Of a stretch of DNA of 64,000 nt, positions 42,859 to 54,992 are shown one piece after another. The stretch covers positions 6,634,001 through 6,698,000 of the forward strand of contig CM074759.1 of the NCBI GenBank assembly GCA_037355855.1, in the 5' to 3' direction. Source of the DNA: Pseudo-nitzschia pungens (Eukaryota; Bacillariophyta; Bacillariophyceae; Bacillariales; Bacillariaceae). Both the position numbers and the translations under genes were made by a program. Position 1 is the first letter of the stretch, and every line of letters starts with the position of its first letter. The notes under the pieces were generated by a model. The model ran no database searches, was not told where the DNA came from, and saw nothing but the letters and a program-made list of their open reading frames with translations.

Positions 42859-43492
42859 GTGTTCCTGAAATGCAACTTACGTTGCAAATATTATTGATAG
42901 TACAACCACATACGGGATTCCACGTGGGATTCGATACACTAGTTGACACCATATAATTTTAGAAGTGCCCGGACCATTTTTTGTGGTCTGAGAGTAGAGT
43001 ACTGGTTGCAATGCAATATATAGAAATATGGTAGAAACAATGGAATTTTACTCCCGTATTTTAACACGGGGTGCGCAACTCTTGCAACAAAACGAGAGGC
43101 TCTTGAGTAGGGATTCATCTTTTCCGGAACCAACTCCAAAACCAACTCCGCCGACAGAGGTGCCCATTTCCTTTTGCTCACAAAATTAATCACTGAATAC
43201 ACAGCAATTGGACCATTTAATTACAGTAACAACAAAAAAAAGAGAAAAAAGAAACAAGCAAAACAACAGTATGCCTCGACAATTGAGTACCAACCGGGCC
43301 GCTGTACGGGCTCGTGAGCGTCGTCGACGGCAACGGGAAGCCGAAGCAGCAGAAAATGCTAGGAATTTTGCAATTGCCTTTGGAAACATGGGGACCCACT
43401 TGCTTCCTCCAGAAGATCAAGAGCGCCTTGCTAATAATCCGGACCCTCCTGATGTTGCTCAGGCAATCGCTGAACAGGAACGACAACGCCGA

Positions 43493-43527
<35 letters not shown>

Positions 43528-46150
43528 GCCGGCCCCCGCCGCTGCGCCGGCCCCCGCTGCTGCTCCCCCCCCTGCTGCTGCGCCGGCCCGCCCCGCCGCT
43601 GCTCCTCCCCCCCCTGCTGGTACAGGGCCAACTGGGCGCCCAATCTACAAAGTACCAGCAGGCCCTCCCCCAGCACTTCCAAATGATGTCCATGCGCCAA
43701 CCCAAGTCTTCAAATACCACAAGATCTTGCTTCAGTTTATGAATTACGTGACTGGAGAGCCATACGAAAGCGATTCGATTATTCCATTAGAACAACTGAA
43801 TACAGTAAGACCACACCATCTCTTCCATTGGATGTGCTTGAAGGTGTATGGCAAGGAGAATCCTAATAAAAATGACACGCCGAAAATGAGATCAACTACA
43901 GTATGTTACTGGAAGAAGGCTATTTCATATTTCTTTGAGACAGAGATGTGCTGGTGCGAGCAAACGCAGAAAGGGAACCCCACAAGATCCACTAAGATCA
44001 ACCGGCTCATCATGGCTATTGGTCACAAGGAGTGTAAAGGCAATGGGAAGAAGTCAACTGCAGATCGTGGCTTCACCAAGGGAGAGTACTTCCAGATACT
44101 GGATATGTTGAAAGGGCATAGTATTAATCATCTAAGGCACCAAGCAATGGTGAAATTCCAGCTCCATATGATAGCAAGGGGGGATGACTGTTGCCATGTC
44201 AAAAAGAAATGCCTGGAACAGAACTTGATGTACCCTGAGTACCTAACAGCACAGATGAGATGGTCCAAGAATGTTAAGGAAGAGAAGCATGCGCCAAAGC
44301 AGTGCCTGCTTGGATCGATGGACACCCGATTCTGTGTATTGCTGTCCCTTGCAATCTTCCTGGAAGTGTGGCACACTGAAGGTGGAGGATCAATCAGTCA
44401 ATGGTTGTTTGCAGATGGTACCACTACTGGTGCTGATCCTGAGGATGTACAGGATAAGGAAGCAAATGAAACTAAGAGTACCTATCAGCAGGTTATATCA
44501 GGAGCAGTCCACAGTGATTTCTTTTGCCCTGAAGGTGATATGGCGCTGGGGACTCACTCACTGAAGAAGATGGGTGCCACTTTGGCAAGGGTTTGTGGCG
44601 CGCATCGAGATGATGTAGACTATCGGGCCAGATGGAGAACAAAAGCAATGCAGGATAGGTATACTGATATTCAGCTTGACTGGCCTGATGTTAATGCAGC
44701 AAGCAGGCTTTGCCAGAAAGGTGTCTGCCTGTACAAGGCAAAAGACGACAGCGCGCTTACAGACGAGTGGCTTGCGTCGACAATAGCGCCTGGTATTAGA
44801 TCAGCATTTGGTAATGGTGTTGCCACCATCCTTTCAAAGCCCTTGATGTGGGCTTGTTTCGATGCGCACGCTGTAGAAATGGTTCCCCCAGTCCTTAGGG
44901 GGAAGATTGTTCTTGCTTATGAGGAGTTGGATGGACACTTAGAGGAGGAGAACCCAATCCAAAGAGTGGAAGTGATCCCCACGAACAACAATGGCGTTGT
45001 TAGCTTAGACGAGATCCCTGCAGACGAGGCAGAGATAGCTCTTGGGGCTTCCCTTGGGGGATTGCAGTGGAGGAACGCCATATATGCAAAGTTGTCCACT
45101 GTTCAGACCAATACTGCTGAGATCCGGAACCATTATCTTACAGAGGTTGCTGAACTGAAGAGAATGATTCGAACGCTGACGTCGGCCGTCCGGGGTCTTG
45201 CTGCTGCTCCAGCGCATCGAAGAAGGAATCCAATAGTTCCTGCTGATCCAATCCCCCAGGGAATTGCTCCTTCTCGCCGGCCTGCAACTCTGCATCCCCA
45301 TCCGCGGACGCTGCAAGCCATGTGGGATGAGTATGTGAATGGGATTGGAGGAAGGAAGCCTGCAAGAGAGTTCAATCGGAGGGAGAGGGGTCGCGAGAAG
45401 TACAAGTACTCCAGAAGAAAGATTATCTGGGGATGTATTGAGCGCTTAACAAGGAGAGGGAATGATCTTAACACAGCCATTAGAAGGATCGAAAGCCACT
45501 ATGGATCGAACCTGTCAATGACGCAGCTGATTAATGCCATGAGACGCGACGAGCGGAACGGAGGAGCTTCCTCTCTTCGAAATTAGTGACTTGTTGTTGG
45601 TGATACAGCAGCTGTTGGACAGGGGAAGTACCCCTGTTGTTGCTGCTATCAGCTGTTTTCAATTTCAAGTTTATTGTTGTCCCTTTGTTTGCTGTCCACC
45701 GGGGGATCAGTTCAATCGATTCGGTCGATCGAATCGATTTGATCGATCGATGTTTTCGGATCATTTTTTGTCGCCTCCGCCATTACTTGTTGATTGTTGT
45801 GTAGTGTAATACATCTGTAGTAGAAAATGTGTACATGTGTACCTTGCAGTCACCTTCATTGCTTTCAAGAGAGAATGGTTGGGGTAGTAGTAGTATTGTC
45901 ATGTGATGTGATCGACCCATCATTGTCTGCGACTGCGGCGAGAACCCATGTCAATGATGTGTTTTTTGTTTTGATTTCCACTTGTATTTTTTTTTGAGAT
46001 GAAATCGAACGGTCTTCATGGATTTTTTTGGCTCCTCACCTGCTGACTTAGAGCGCTGCTGGTGCGCGCAGCGCACCAATGTTATGCGTTACATTGTACG
46101 TGTGTTTTGTACTGGTATTTATAGTTGCATTTAATTTATATATCAACATG
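42859..46150 (+). mobile_element. Crypton-type DNA transposon, copy 3 (3,292 bp)
   Basis: Same orientation as the others. It is 3 bp longer because the GCT run has one more triplet. I also see G to A at about 43139 (CTCCAAAACC for CTCCGAAACC). The unit ends TATATCAACATG and then host sequence begins (ATGTAATCG). Confidence 0.88.
43271..45586 (+). CDS. Crypton tyrosine recombinase with GCR1_C-like domain, copy 3
   Basis: 771 residues. It differs from copies 1 and 2 by one extra Ala in the poly-Ala tract; catalytic and GCR1_C-like regions are unchanged. The extra codon shows that it is a separate copy and not simply the same read placed twice. Confidence 0.88.
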
Positions 46151-46994
46151 ATGTAATCGTAACTTATCGTTCATACCGTAGCAATAATCTACTGAGTATT
46201 TCGTATTACTATCATACTGTAAACCTTACGTAAATATGTATCGTAGCCTGATCGTAGCAAAGTCAAGACGGTATGAATTGAGAATGAATGAATGGATCAA
46301 TCGTTAGGAGGGGTTCGTGCTCGTACCGGTACGTGTACGGATACATACCACTAGGTAATTAAGATTAATCGGTATGGCCCCTGCAGGCCGGTAAGATTTA
46401 CTTCTAGAGCACGAAAGCGTTGAAAGAATTTTGAATACCCGGTACATTGCGGCTCCATACGAGTAAGGTTTACGGTAATCTTACGTCCAATAAATACGAA
46501 ATAATGTACAGAGAGGTTAACTTACTCGTACTACTAGTAGTAAATAATGGAGAACTCGAACCATCATGAACTCAAATTCTCTCTCAATCAAATAGATCAT
46601 CAGCATCGTTTAATGCATGTGACAGAACAAAATATTGTTCCGTATTTATGGGATTTTTCCCATATCATTGTTTTTTCCTGTTCTACTTAATGAGTGTTTC
46701 AAAATTCATCTCACCTCGCTCGAATAACCGTCAGTTTTCCAACGTCTTCTTATCACATGATTTTCGTTACTAGGTTCAGTGAAAACACTTCGATTGTTTT
46801 TTTAAAAAAATCAATCCTCCATCCTCAATCCTCCATCAACCATCAATACTTCGTATTCCGTCGCATATATATTTACATTTACCTGCAAGGTTACCATTCA
46901 CTCTGAAACGCATTTGATCTCGGTGTTCATTTTGGAAAGGAAGGAAGAACAGCATACCAGGAAGATTGAGTTCACGGAGAGACTCGGAGACATC
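46151..46994. other. Intergenic region right of the Crypton array
   Basis: No gene seen. GTAAG/TTAC motifs at about 46219-46232, 46390-46402, 46463-46487 and 46515-46527, and a short TACTAG block at 46529-46545. The last ~100 bp are the upstream region of the glycosyltransferase. Confidence 0.55.
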
Positions 46995-48443
46995 ATGATG
47001 AAGAGAAAGTTGTGTATCACACCTTCGAATGCCACAAAACAGTCGTCGTCGGTGTGTTTGAGCTTCGTTAGAGCCCCTGTTCTATGTTTCTTCTTTCTTC
47101 CTGTTATTTTCCAATTTTCATTGCAACTGAGAATGGCTTTTCAGATAAATCTGAATGAGTTCGTGAGAGATGATCCTTTCTCTCATAAACATCAAGAATT
47201 ACAAATAATGCATACCCACAGGCAACAAAATACCACTTCACTTAGTCACGACAACGATACAATAACACGAGCAATAGAAGGGGAAAGAGGTATGGATTCC
47301 TCGACGCACGACGACAGCACATTCACCGGAGAAGGCAATCTAACAACTGAACGTAACCGAATTGGGAACTATGAAGGAAGTGGTACTATGGATCACAACA
47401 ACAATTTAATCACTAGGGAAAGCGACCGACCAATCGTCGTAAAAACTTTCGCTCCGACCGTCAGCCCTTCAACGAATCATTCGAATTCACTGGTCACAGA
47501 ATCTATTACCTTGACGAAAAAGAGGGGGAAGAAGAAGCGGAAAATACGCATGATTTACGGAATCATGTCGTATGATTCACCAGACGAGCGTAAGCGGAGA
47601 GGTTTGATTCGAAGTACATTTCTGAGCTATTTTACCAAACACATGAATCGGACATTGGTCAGCGAAGAGGAATACAACGAAAAAAAGCACTGGATATGTT
47701 CCCTAAACGACCTCGACCATGGGCGACTGGAGTACCCCGAAAAATGTCGAATGGCCTATGCATTTGTGATGGGCGCAAATCCAAACGGCCCCACAATGCT
47801 GTTGAATTTCAACGAATCATATCCACTCTCGTTGCCTCCACCGGAACCAAAGACGGAGAAAGACATCAAGGATGCAAGGGACTCGGTGTATTTGAATATA
47901 AAAGAAAATGGCAGACTTGGGAAATCCCCAACATGGTTTCTGTATGCTACCGATTTTCTTGAACGGCACGGTTGGACAAAGGAATTTGACTACATTTTCA
48001 AATCAGACACAGACAACGTATTGTACACGCCCAAGTTCTTTCGTTTTGTGGACAAAAAACTTCCGCGCAAGCACATGGACCGGGTCTATGGAGGTCATCC
48101 TTTGACGTACAAAAGGTGCGGAGGTGATAAACACGACCATTGCAGGGAAATGATAGGGCCCCTATTCATGGGTGGGGGATGTTATTTCTTATCTGTCGGT
48201 TTGGCCAAATTCATAAGTGATGAGACCACGTTCGACCACCTGGCGGTAAAAATTCCTCACGAAGACATGACGACAGGAAATTTTGTGTACAGTCATCCGA
48301 AAGAGATACGAATCATCAGGGAACCGAGATTCAAAGGATCTATCCGTTACCACCCAGTGAAAACTGACAGAAAATACAAATTTAGATGGAAAAAGATGTT
48401 AAAGCAAGAGCAAGGCTTTCTATCAACGGGAGAACTCTATTGA
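46995..48443 (+). CDS. GT31-like beta-1,3-glycosyltransferase, type II membrane protein
   Basis: Transfers a sugar (family members use galactose or related sugars) in the Golgi. 482 residues from the ATG at 46995; 27 more codons up to a TTG are open, but the double ATG (MMKRKL) fits the short cytosolic tail of a signal anchor. The anchor is APVLCFFFLPVIFQFSLQL. A Ser/Thr-rich stem follows to about residue 165. The catalytic domain shows RKRRGLIRSTFLSYF, DSVYLNIKENGRLGK, DYIFKSDTDNVLYTPKFF (D-x-D motif SDTD binding the metal-sugar nucleotide) and HEDMTTGNFV (the E-D motif). GXXXG-like GPLFMGGGCYFLS resembles the fringe/GT31 family. The exact sugar cannot be told. Confidence 0.72.
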   Translation: MMKRKLCITPSNATKQSSSVCLSFVRAPVLCFFFLPVIFQFSLQLRMAFQINLNEFVRDDPFSHKHQELQIMHTHRQQNTTSLSHDNDTITRAIEGERGMDSSTHDDSTFTGEGNLTTERNRIGNYEGSGTMDHNNNLITRESDRPIVVKTFAPTVSPSTNHSNSLVTESITLTKKRGKKKRKIRMIYGIMSYDSPDERKRRGLIRSTFLSYFTKHMNRTLVSEEEYNEKKHWICSLNDLDHGRLEYPEKCRMAYAFVMGANPNGPTMLLNFNESYPLSLPPPEPKTEKDIKDARDSVYLNIKENGRLGKSPTWFLYATDFLERHGWTKEFDYIFKSDTDNVLYTPKFFRFVDKKLPRKHMDRVYGGHPLTYKRCGGDKHDHCREMIGPLFMGGGCYFLSVGLAKFISDETTFDHLAVKIPHEDMTTGNFVYSHPKEIRIIREPRFKGSIRYHPVKTDRKYKFRWKKMLKQEQGFLSTGELY

Positions 48444-49095
48444 AATCAAACTAGGAAATATAATGAACTGCGGTATGGTTTTGGCTTAAGTAGTCTTTTC
48501 ATTCATCATATCTGGTAAGCCTTACTGGTAAGATTGAGAGATGCAAAATGTGGACGCCATGCTTTTGAGACCTCAAGGTAAGATTACTGGTACTGTATGC
48601 CTGTCTGGTTTTGCGTGGTACCTTCTGGTAGGGTATAAACATATGGTAAGATAGGTATATGGTGTGCATATGAGCATGGTCACGAGTCAGTCACGGTGGC
48701 AGGTCGCAGGTCTTGGGTCGTACGAATGATTGGATTGGATTTCATCGCCTGCAGAGTAAGCTCGTACATGTACTCGTTTCCGTATGTTACCTACGGCTAG
48801 AAGAGTTGCTCTTATTTTCTGCATCTCGCATCACAACCCACAGCCCCAAGTTTTCGTCAACCGGAACAAACGAAGAAACAATCCATCGCCATCGCCATCG
48901 CCATCTCACTTCGAACTTGCTGAAAGTTTCGACAGAGCCTACAGTACTGATAATTTGCTGCACACTGTCTCTACAGAGCCACGCTCCAATCTTGCCGATT
49001 TTTTCTTTCCACCACGGGGACAGCTCCATTCCGTGAGTCGAGTCGAGTCGAGTCGAGTCGAGTCGAGTCCAGAATAACCAAGACGTCGATCCAAT
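48444..49095. other. Intergenic region with CCATCG and GAGTC repeats
   Basis: No gene. GTAAG/TTAC motifs at about 48512-48533 and 48578-48590; a CCATCG run at about 48886-48906; six GAGTC pentamers at about 49035-49069, shortly before the ATG at 49096. Confidence 0.6.
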
Positions 49096-52000
49096 ATGCC
49101 AAACTCTGAGATCAGCGAAGAGTCTTTCTCGACGCTACTGAAACGAATCGAGCGCCAATACGGAGGAAGCAGCAGCAGCAGCGGCGGCGGCGGCGGTCGT
49201 CGCAATGCCCCGATTCCGGCCACGAGGCAACGGTGGATCCAACGACCTCCCGACGAGGCAGCCTACGCCCTCGGGAAGGGTCTGGCGCATTCGTTTTTGG
49301 ATCTGTTGGAAAGAGCAAGATATTCGAATCTATCGAACGAGATTTCACAAGAATTGTTCGCTCTGTTGGCCAGCCGGGACGGAAATCCCGCCGTGTCCCA
49401 GGGATTTTTCGACCATCTCCTCCGGCCGCCCGAGGAAAAGGACTCCGGTATCGGTGTTGTTGATCTGGATGCCTTTTTCCCGGCGTGCATCTTGTTCACC
49501 GAAGGGAACGAAGTGTTGCGACAAAGCAGCTGCTCGGACGACGATGAAGATGACGATTTCGATGCGTCCTTCGACCCGTTGACGTGCATGATTCGGTCCT
49601 ACGCGGACTATATCCGCTTGAAATGCCAACGAGAGAGCAAGGATCGGGATGCCATGCTCGAAGAAAAACCGCTGTCTTCATCCAGATCAGAAAGCATTGC
49701 CAAGACATATTCCAAACTTCAAACGCAAGCAGGGCGTTTGGCAATGCTTCGAGACTTTACAGACAGAGCATTCTCGGGGCCGAGACGAAATCATTCCCGC
49801 TTCCAGAATGTCTACCGGTGTATGCTGACGCCCCTCTTGACATGCTGCCTTCTATCACCCCAAACGGCTGGCTCGAATGGAGGTGATTCGTCAACGATGG
49901 AAGCCATATTTTGCATGGAAGGGATATGGAGACAGACCTATGTCCTCGTCGAAGATGCGCTAACAGTTCACGACGAGGGATTCATGCTGTTGTACTCGCT
50001 AGCAGGTGTCATTGAATGGCTTACAGAAATGCTCAACCTGTACTTGTTGTCCATTCCTGTACAGAAGCGACGCTTCAGAATTTCGAGCAAGGAACTCGCG
50101 CATCGATGGCTGTCCATGGTCCTCGACGTTGGAGTGTTGCTCGCCGAATCGCTCGAAGGAGACGGGCACGAGGAACAGCGTCAAAAGTTAATGGACTGGT
50201 TCGAGAGCATTCTTTCGACGAGCTTGCTTCGGTGGTTTGCCGCAGTACCCTCGTATCGCATACAGATGGGCTCTTTTTTGGTTTCCGTACAAAGATTGAT
50301 GGAAATCTACGGGTCTCGACGTGCGCTGAGCCTTGAATCGACGTTGAAGCTAGCAACCATTGCTATTTGTCAGCCCGAAAAGAGAGACACCAGGGAACTT
50401 TTGGGGCTTTTAGCAGCGGCTGTCGAACAAGCGCAGCAACTTCACCCCATCGGATTCTCGATACTGCAGGGATTAGCGTCGATATTTTCCAGTGATCCAA
50501 TCTGTGCCGCTACTACCAAAACTTTACAACGAGCATTAACCGGAGCAAAAGATAAGAAGCACGGGGTTGCAACATCCAAGAGCTCGAGTGAAATCCTTGT
50601 CAATTTGATTCAGCTGTTTGAAGATGGAAAATCTATCGATACAATCATGTCGTATTTTTTGTCGCATCAAGATGACATGTTCGATGCGAAAAATACATTT
50701 TCACCTATACAGCAAGCTGGATCTCTCACACTGTTCGGTATCGGTCTATTGAACGAAGACGCAAATCACTGCCGGATTGCCTACATGTTCCTGAAAAAGC
50801 TTCTTCTGGTCTACCCACATTTGGGGATAACCGTGCTACCTGTCGTTGTTGATTCGATAAACACTGCTGCGGTGCGAGGCGATGGCGATTCCATGATGGA
50901 GCAAATTGAATTTCTTGCGGAGGTAGTCGTTCGTGATCCACAGTGTGCTCGCGAGATTTGGAACCTATTGGGAAAGGAATTCATGCGCGAAAGCGTTCCT
51001 GCCGTCATTCGGTCTTCAATCATTCGTCTCTTTCCAAAGGTTTGTCAGGGAAACAAAAAATTGTACAAACGTGTCATTGAGTGCATGGGAGACACATTGG
51101 TTGACACCAGAAACAAGGACGAAAACGAGAATGATACTTTGGAGATCCGTCTTGCAATCGCAGCTAGTACTGCGGACTTAGCCAGGGATGGCTTCATTCG
51201 TGATCCGACCGACGTCATCAGTTGGATACAGGACTTCATCACCGACACTGGTTGGGTTCGGCCAGTATCTACTATTCATCAACAGCAGAACGAGCACGGA
51301 AAAGCAGCAATGGTTCACTACTCAATCCTAGCCCTACATCATTTGGTTATTGCTCAAGAATTAGATTTCAAATTGGTCCTGGTCGTTCTTGGAAAGAAAC
51401 TTTGTGATGTTCATAACTTGGAAGAAGTGTCTAAATTGCCACTTATTGTGTTGGAATCTCTTATTCTGCTGTTGGGCGACGGTGAATCCGAAGAGGACGA
51501 TAGTAGCGACGAAGACGACGATCGTTTAAAGGCAATCGGTGTATCTCCCCAAACTTCCAGATCGGTCGATACCTTGATCGGCCTTTGGAATCACGACTGC
51601 CTTCGAGTAGAACGCTGTTCAGAGTCTATCGCTAAGGTCACACTCTTCCGATGCAAAAGAAATATAATCAATTCGCTCACCAAATATTCCTTTGAGGCTC
51701 TCGGGGTAGACGAGGAGGGAATTCAAACGGTAGTAGCTGCAGCTCTCCACGACACCGATGACAAGTCACGAAATATTATGCAGACTGGGATGCGATACAA
51801 TGCTTTGAAACACGTCATGGGTGATGGCATTGAATTTTTAAGCACAATACATCGTCGTCGAGGCATTCTTTTGGATCGGTACCAAGAAAATTTCAACGAA
51901 GAGATCCTTGAATTTTCTGCATCGCTCTCCGGTTTCATATCGAAAATCATTAAGCTAGAAGAAGATACTCTCGGATCATCTTTGTGGCAAAAACGACAGC

Positions 52001-54898
52001 ATGTGAATGCAAGAGAGAAGAAACAGAAAGGAAAAGGGAAAGGAAGCTCACGGAGGGCCAAGCTTTCAGAAGTTCTTCCATCTCCGAAAAGTGTATTGAA
52101 TATCTACGAAGATAATAGATGTCAATCATCTGCTCTTGGTGCCTTATTATCTTTTGAGGGAAAACCTTCATCAATCCTTTTTGACCTGGCAATGGACGCT
52201 ACAAGTGACCCCTCTGATGCAATATTTCAGACATTTTTCGTTCAGTCTTGGTTAAATGCTGCACGAAGCATATTGTTGCATTTGGCGTCGACCAGATCGA
52301 TTTCCGCGGCTCTCGACAAACTGTTGAATGACATTGAAGAATGTCGTTTGGACAATCCAGATTCAATGTTTATGCTTTCATCTTCCATTGCAATTCTGAT
52401 TCCAACAGTTCTTGGATCCCATGGAGATTTTACCTCTTATACGAAAGATATTTCAAATGATGTATGGGATGCATACAATTCGCATGTTTTCGAAGATTCT
52501 GATATTGCAAAGCTTTGTCTTGGTTTTGTTGGCGTGTGCGACATAACTCTCGGTACCAATGATCGCTTACTTCAGATTGTTGATGCTTTAGAGAAGACGG
52601 CTACTGGTTACGGTGGGCTGCCAAGTTTTGGTGCTTACTATGGACTTGCAATAATAGCTCAAACTTTGGCGTCTTCGAGGAAAAGAAAGGCAATCGAATC
52701 ACAGTACAGTTCAGACATGGAGGAATTGCCAGGAAGAATTATTATTTTTCTTCTCAACGAGCTATCGAAGTGCACCACGGGAATGCAGGTTCCTTTGAGT
52801 ATTTTGGCGTCTTCCATCCAAAACATGACGATTACTTCCGAGGACGTTGATACCTTGAATCAGCTGGAGAGAGCGTCACTCAAGGTGAAAAAATCTAAAC
52901 TTCGTACATCAAAATCCATATTGATTGCTCTTGGGATCTGCTTTCCCATTGTATCAACGATGGACAAGAATTTGCTTCCTCCGATTGTAAGCTTTCTCGA
53001 AAGCTTTGAATGGGGATGCGGGGTGGGTTTCTGTTTAGGTCCGCTGCTCAAAGCGTGTCGTGACTGCAACTTGATGGATGATGGCGAGGTTGAGAAAAAA
53101 TGCGACGGATATTCCAAATCATTTGAAGAGAACATCGGTAAAGATGCAGATACACTGCACGATGTTTTGTCAACGATAACTGCACTTCGGTCAAAATCTT
53201 CTTCTTCCTCCATTGAAAAAATTCGAATGGTGGAGGATGCAAGGAACGGGCGATCGAGCTCGCTTGCGTTGGCGGTCTCATCGATTTCAGCAATACCTTG
53301 TTTAGGACATGGGACGGTTTCCAACTTTACAAATTCTCCATGCCTGAAGGAGAATGCAAAGGACACTGATGTTGCTGCTGTAGCGCAATTTGTATCCGAG
53401 GAAACTGACGATGATATGGCAATGATTATGAACGGCTTGTTAGCTTCTTTGACGATGTCCGATGGGTCAGAAGAGAATTCCAAGACCGATGTTGCTGATC
53501 GTTTCAGTGGGACGAAGCTCCCAGAAGCTCATTTGGGGACTGGCTCAGAAATCCTCGTGTCTTCTCTCGATGCATTTATCAATGAGCACAACGATAGTGG
53601 CCTGGTGGCATTGTTGAGCTGTTTTGAGGTTATTGCCTTGCCGGATCAATTTTCTTCGCTCGTTGAAACCCTGACAAACGGACAAGAATCCATCAAAACT
53701 GCCTGTGTGAAATTGTTGGTTTCTCAAATCAAAGGTCGTCCCCGAGCCATTTTTGATGGTCGCGACTTCGTCAAGTTGGCACTAAAGATATGCAAAATGC
53801 CTCCGATGTCTATCCGAAACATGCTTGGCCACGACGAAGCCGCCGAGATCTTCATCGGCGCTTTTGGAGAAATGTTGACAAAGTTTTTGTCGCACGAAGT
53901 GGAGGTGGTAATCGAAAATGTCTTTCGATTTTGCGTGAACCACTTCGATCGAAACTCCGCGTTGGTTGCGTCGTTTTTGAAGTCGATGGAAGGCGTCTTG
54001 CATCAAGCAGAGCACGACAAATCTCCGCGATTTTCACCAAAATGCTTGAAATCCATTCAATTGTTTTTGCAGCAAAAGTCGTTCCCTGGTATACAAGATG
54101 CTGCTTCCACCGATGTGCCGCCGAACCGGATAACCAGGATCGTCGAGTCATATGCGGATTGCGTCGCGATGATTCCTGAGACTTTGGCTGTCCGAAAACA
54201 AAGGCGAAATCTTCAGCACTCCGTCTGACATTGGTTTCGAGGGAGAAGCTTTGCGTATCCGAGTGACGATGAATTTGATTCGGAACGGACGTTGCGTTTT
54301 GTTCTCTCATTCGTATCGAGAGATCGCTTCGTCAATGGCGTGGTTGAGTCAACAAATGATTCGCGTGCGGAGAAGAAGACGCGTTTTCACCGGCGATTCT
54401 CCGAGTTGCGTGCGCCAGTCGCGGAAGCCAGCTCGAACGAGACCCCCGACAAGAAACGGGACCTGCTCGTTTCGTTTCTGGACAATCTCTTGATGGTCGA
54501 CTCGAGCGCGAGCTTTGTGTGCCTCGAGATCGTCGCCGCTCTGGTCCACCGATGGTGCCGGGGCTCCGGATCGGACGGGGATCTCTCGCTGCTGCGAGCT
54601 CTGGGGCCGTCCATCGAGAAATGGGTGGATCTGCGCCCCGGAGCGCTGGAGCGGGCGTTCCGACTCGCGGTTCGCGATCTGCCCTTCAATCTGGCAAGGT
54701 TTGCCCGAAAGGGAAATCTCTCCGGCGTCGTTTTCAACCGGTTGCGGAGGATTTACGCAAACTGGCTGGAGCGAGGGGCGGACAAAAACGCAGTTGACCG
54801 CGTTGAGGTTGTCTCTGCTGCGTTGCCGAGACACCGAAACGGGAACGAACGCGGAAGACATCGTCGCGTTGGTGAACGAATCCTTTTCCCCAACGTGA
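49096..54898 (+). CDS. Focadhesin/RST1-like giant HEAT-repeat protein, 3' end frame-broken
   Basis: The frame from ATG 49096 runs unbroken for 1710 residues to TGA at 54226. It is built of helical HEAT/ARM-type repeats. The stretch RLFPKVCQGNKKLYKRVIE, EIRLAIAASTADLARDGF and VHYSILALHHLVIAQELDF follows the pattern of focadhesin (FOCAD) and plant RST1, large proteins linked to the SKI-exosome and RNA control. That assignment is from pattern memory. After 54226 coding-like sequence goes on (RTLRFVLSFVSRD, LLVSFLDNLLMVDSSASFV). One extra G at 54186-54187 and one extra A in the A5 run at 54784-54788 would, with a further shift near 54255, lead to a natural stop at 54898 (IVALVNESFSPT). It converges on the SET gene. 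The first 5 kb show no break. Confidence 0.62.
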
Positions 54899-54992
54899 GG
54901 CTTTCGACGCATGCGAAGCGACGAGGTTTTTACCGAAAAAAGCGATCCCGATGCCTTGTTTCCGAAATATTATTAGTATTATTATTATTTTG

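Noticed and set aside
54226..54228. In-frame TGA as a selenocysteine or read-through codon in the focadhesin-like gene
   Set aside because: An extra G at 54186-54187 already displaces the frame, and the alternative frame gives better protein-like sequence across the TGA. I see no selenocysteine-insertion hairpin.
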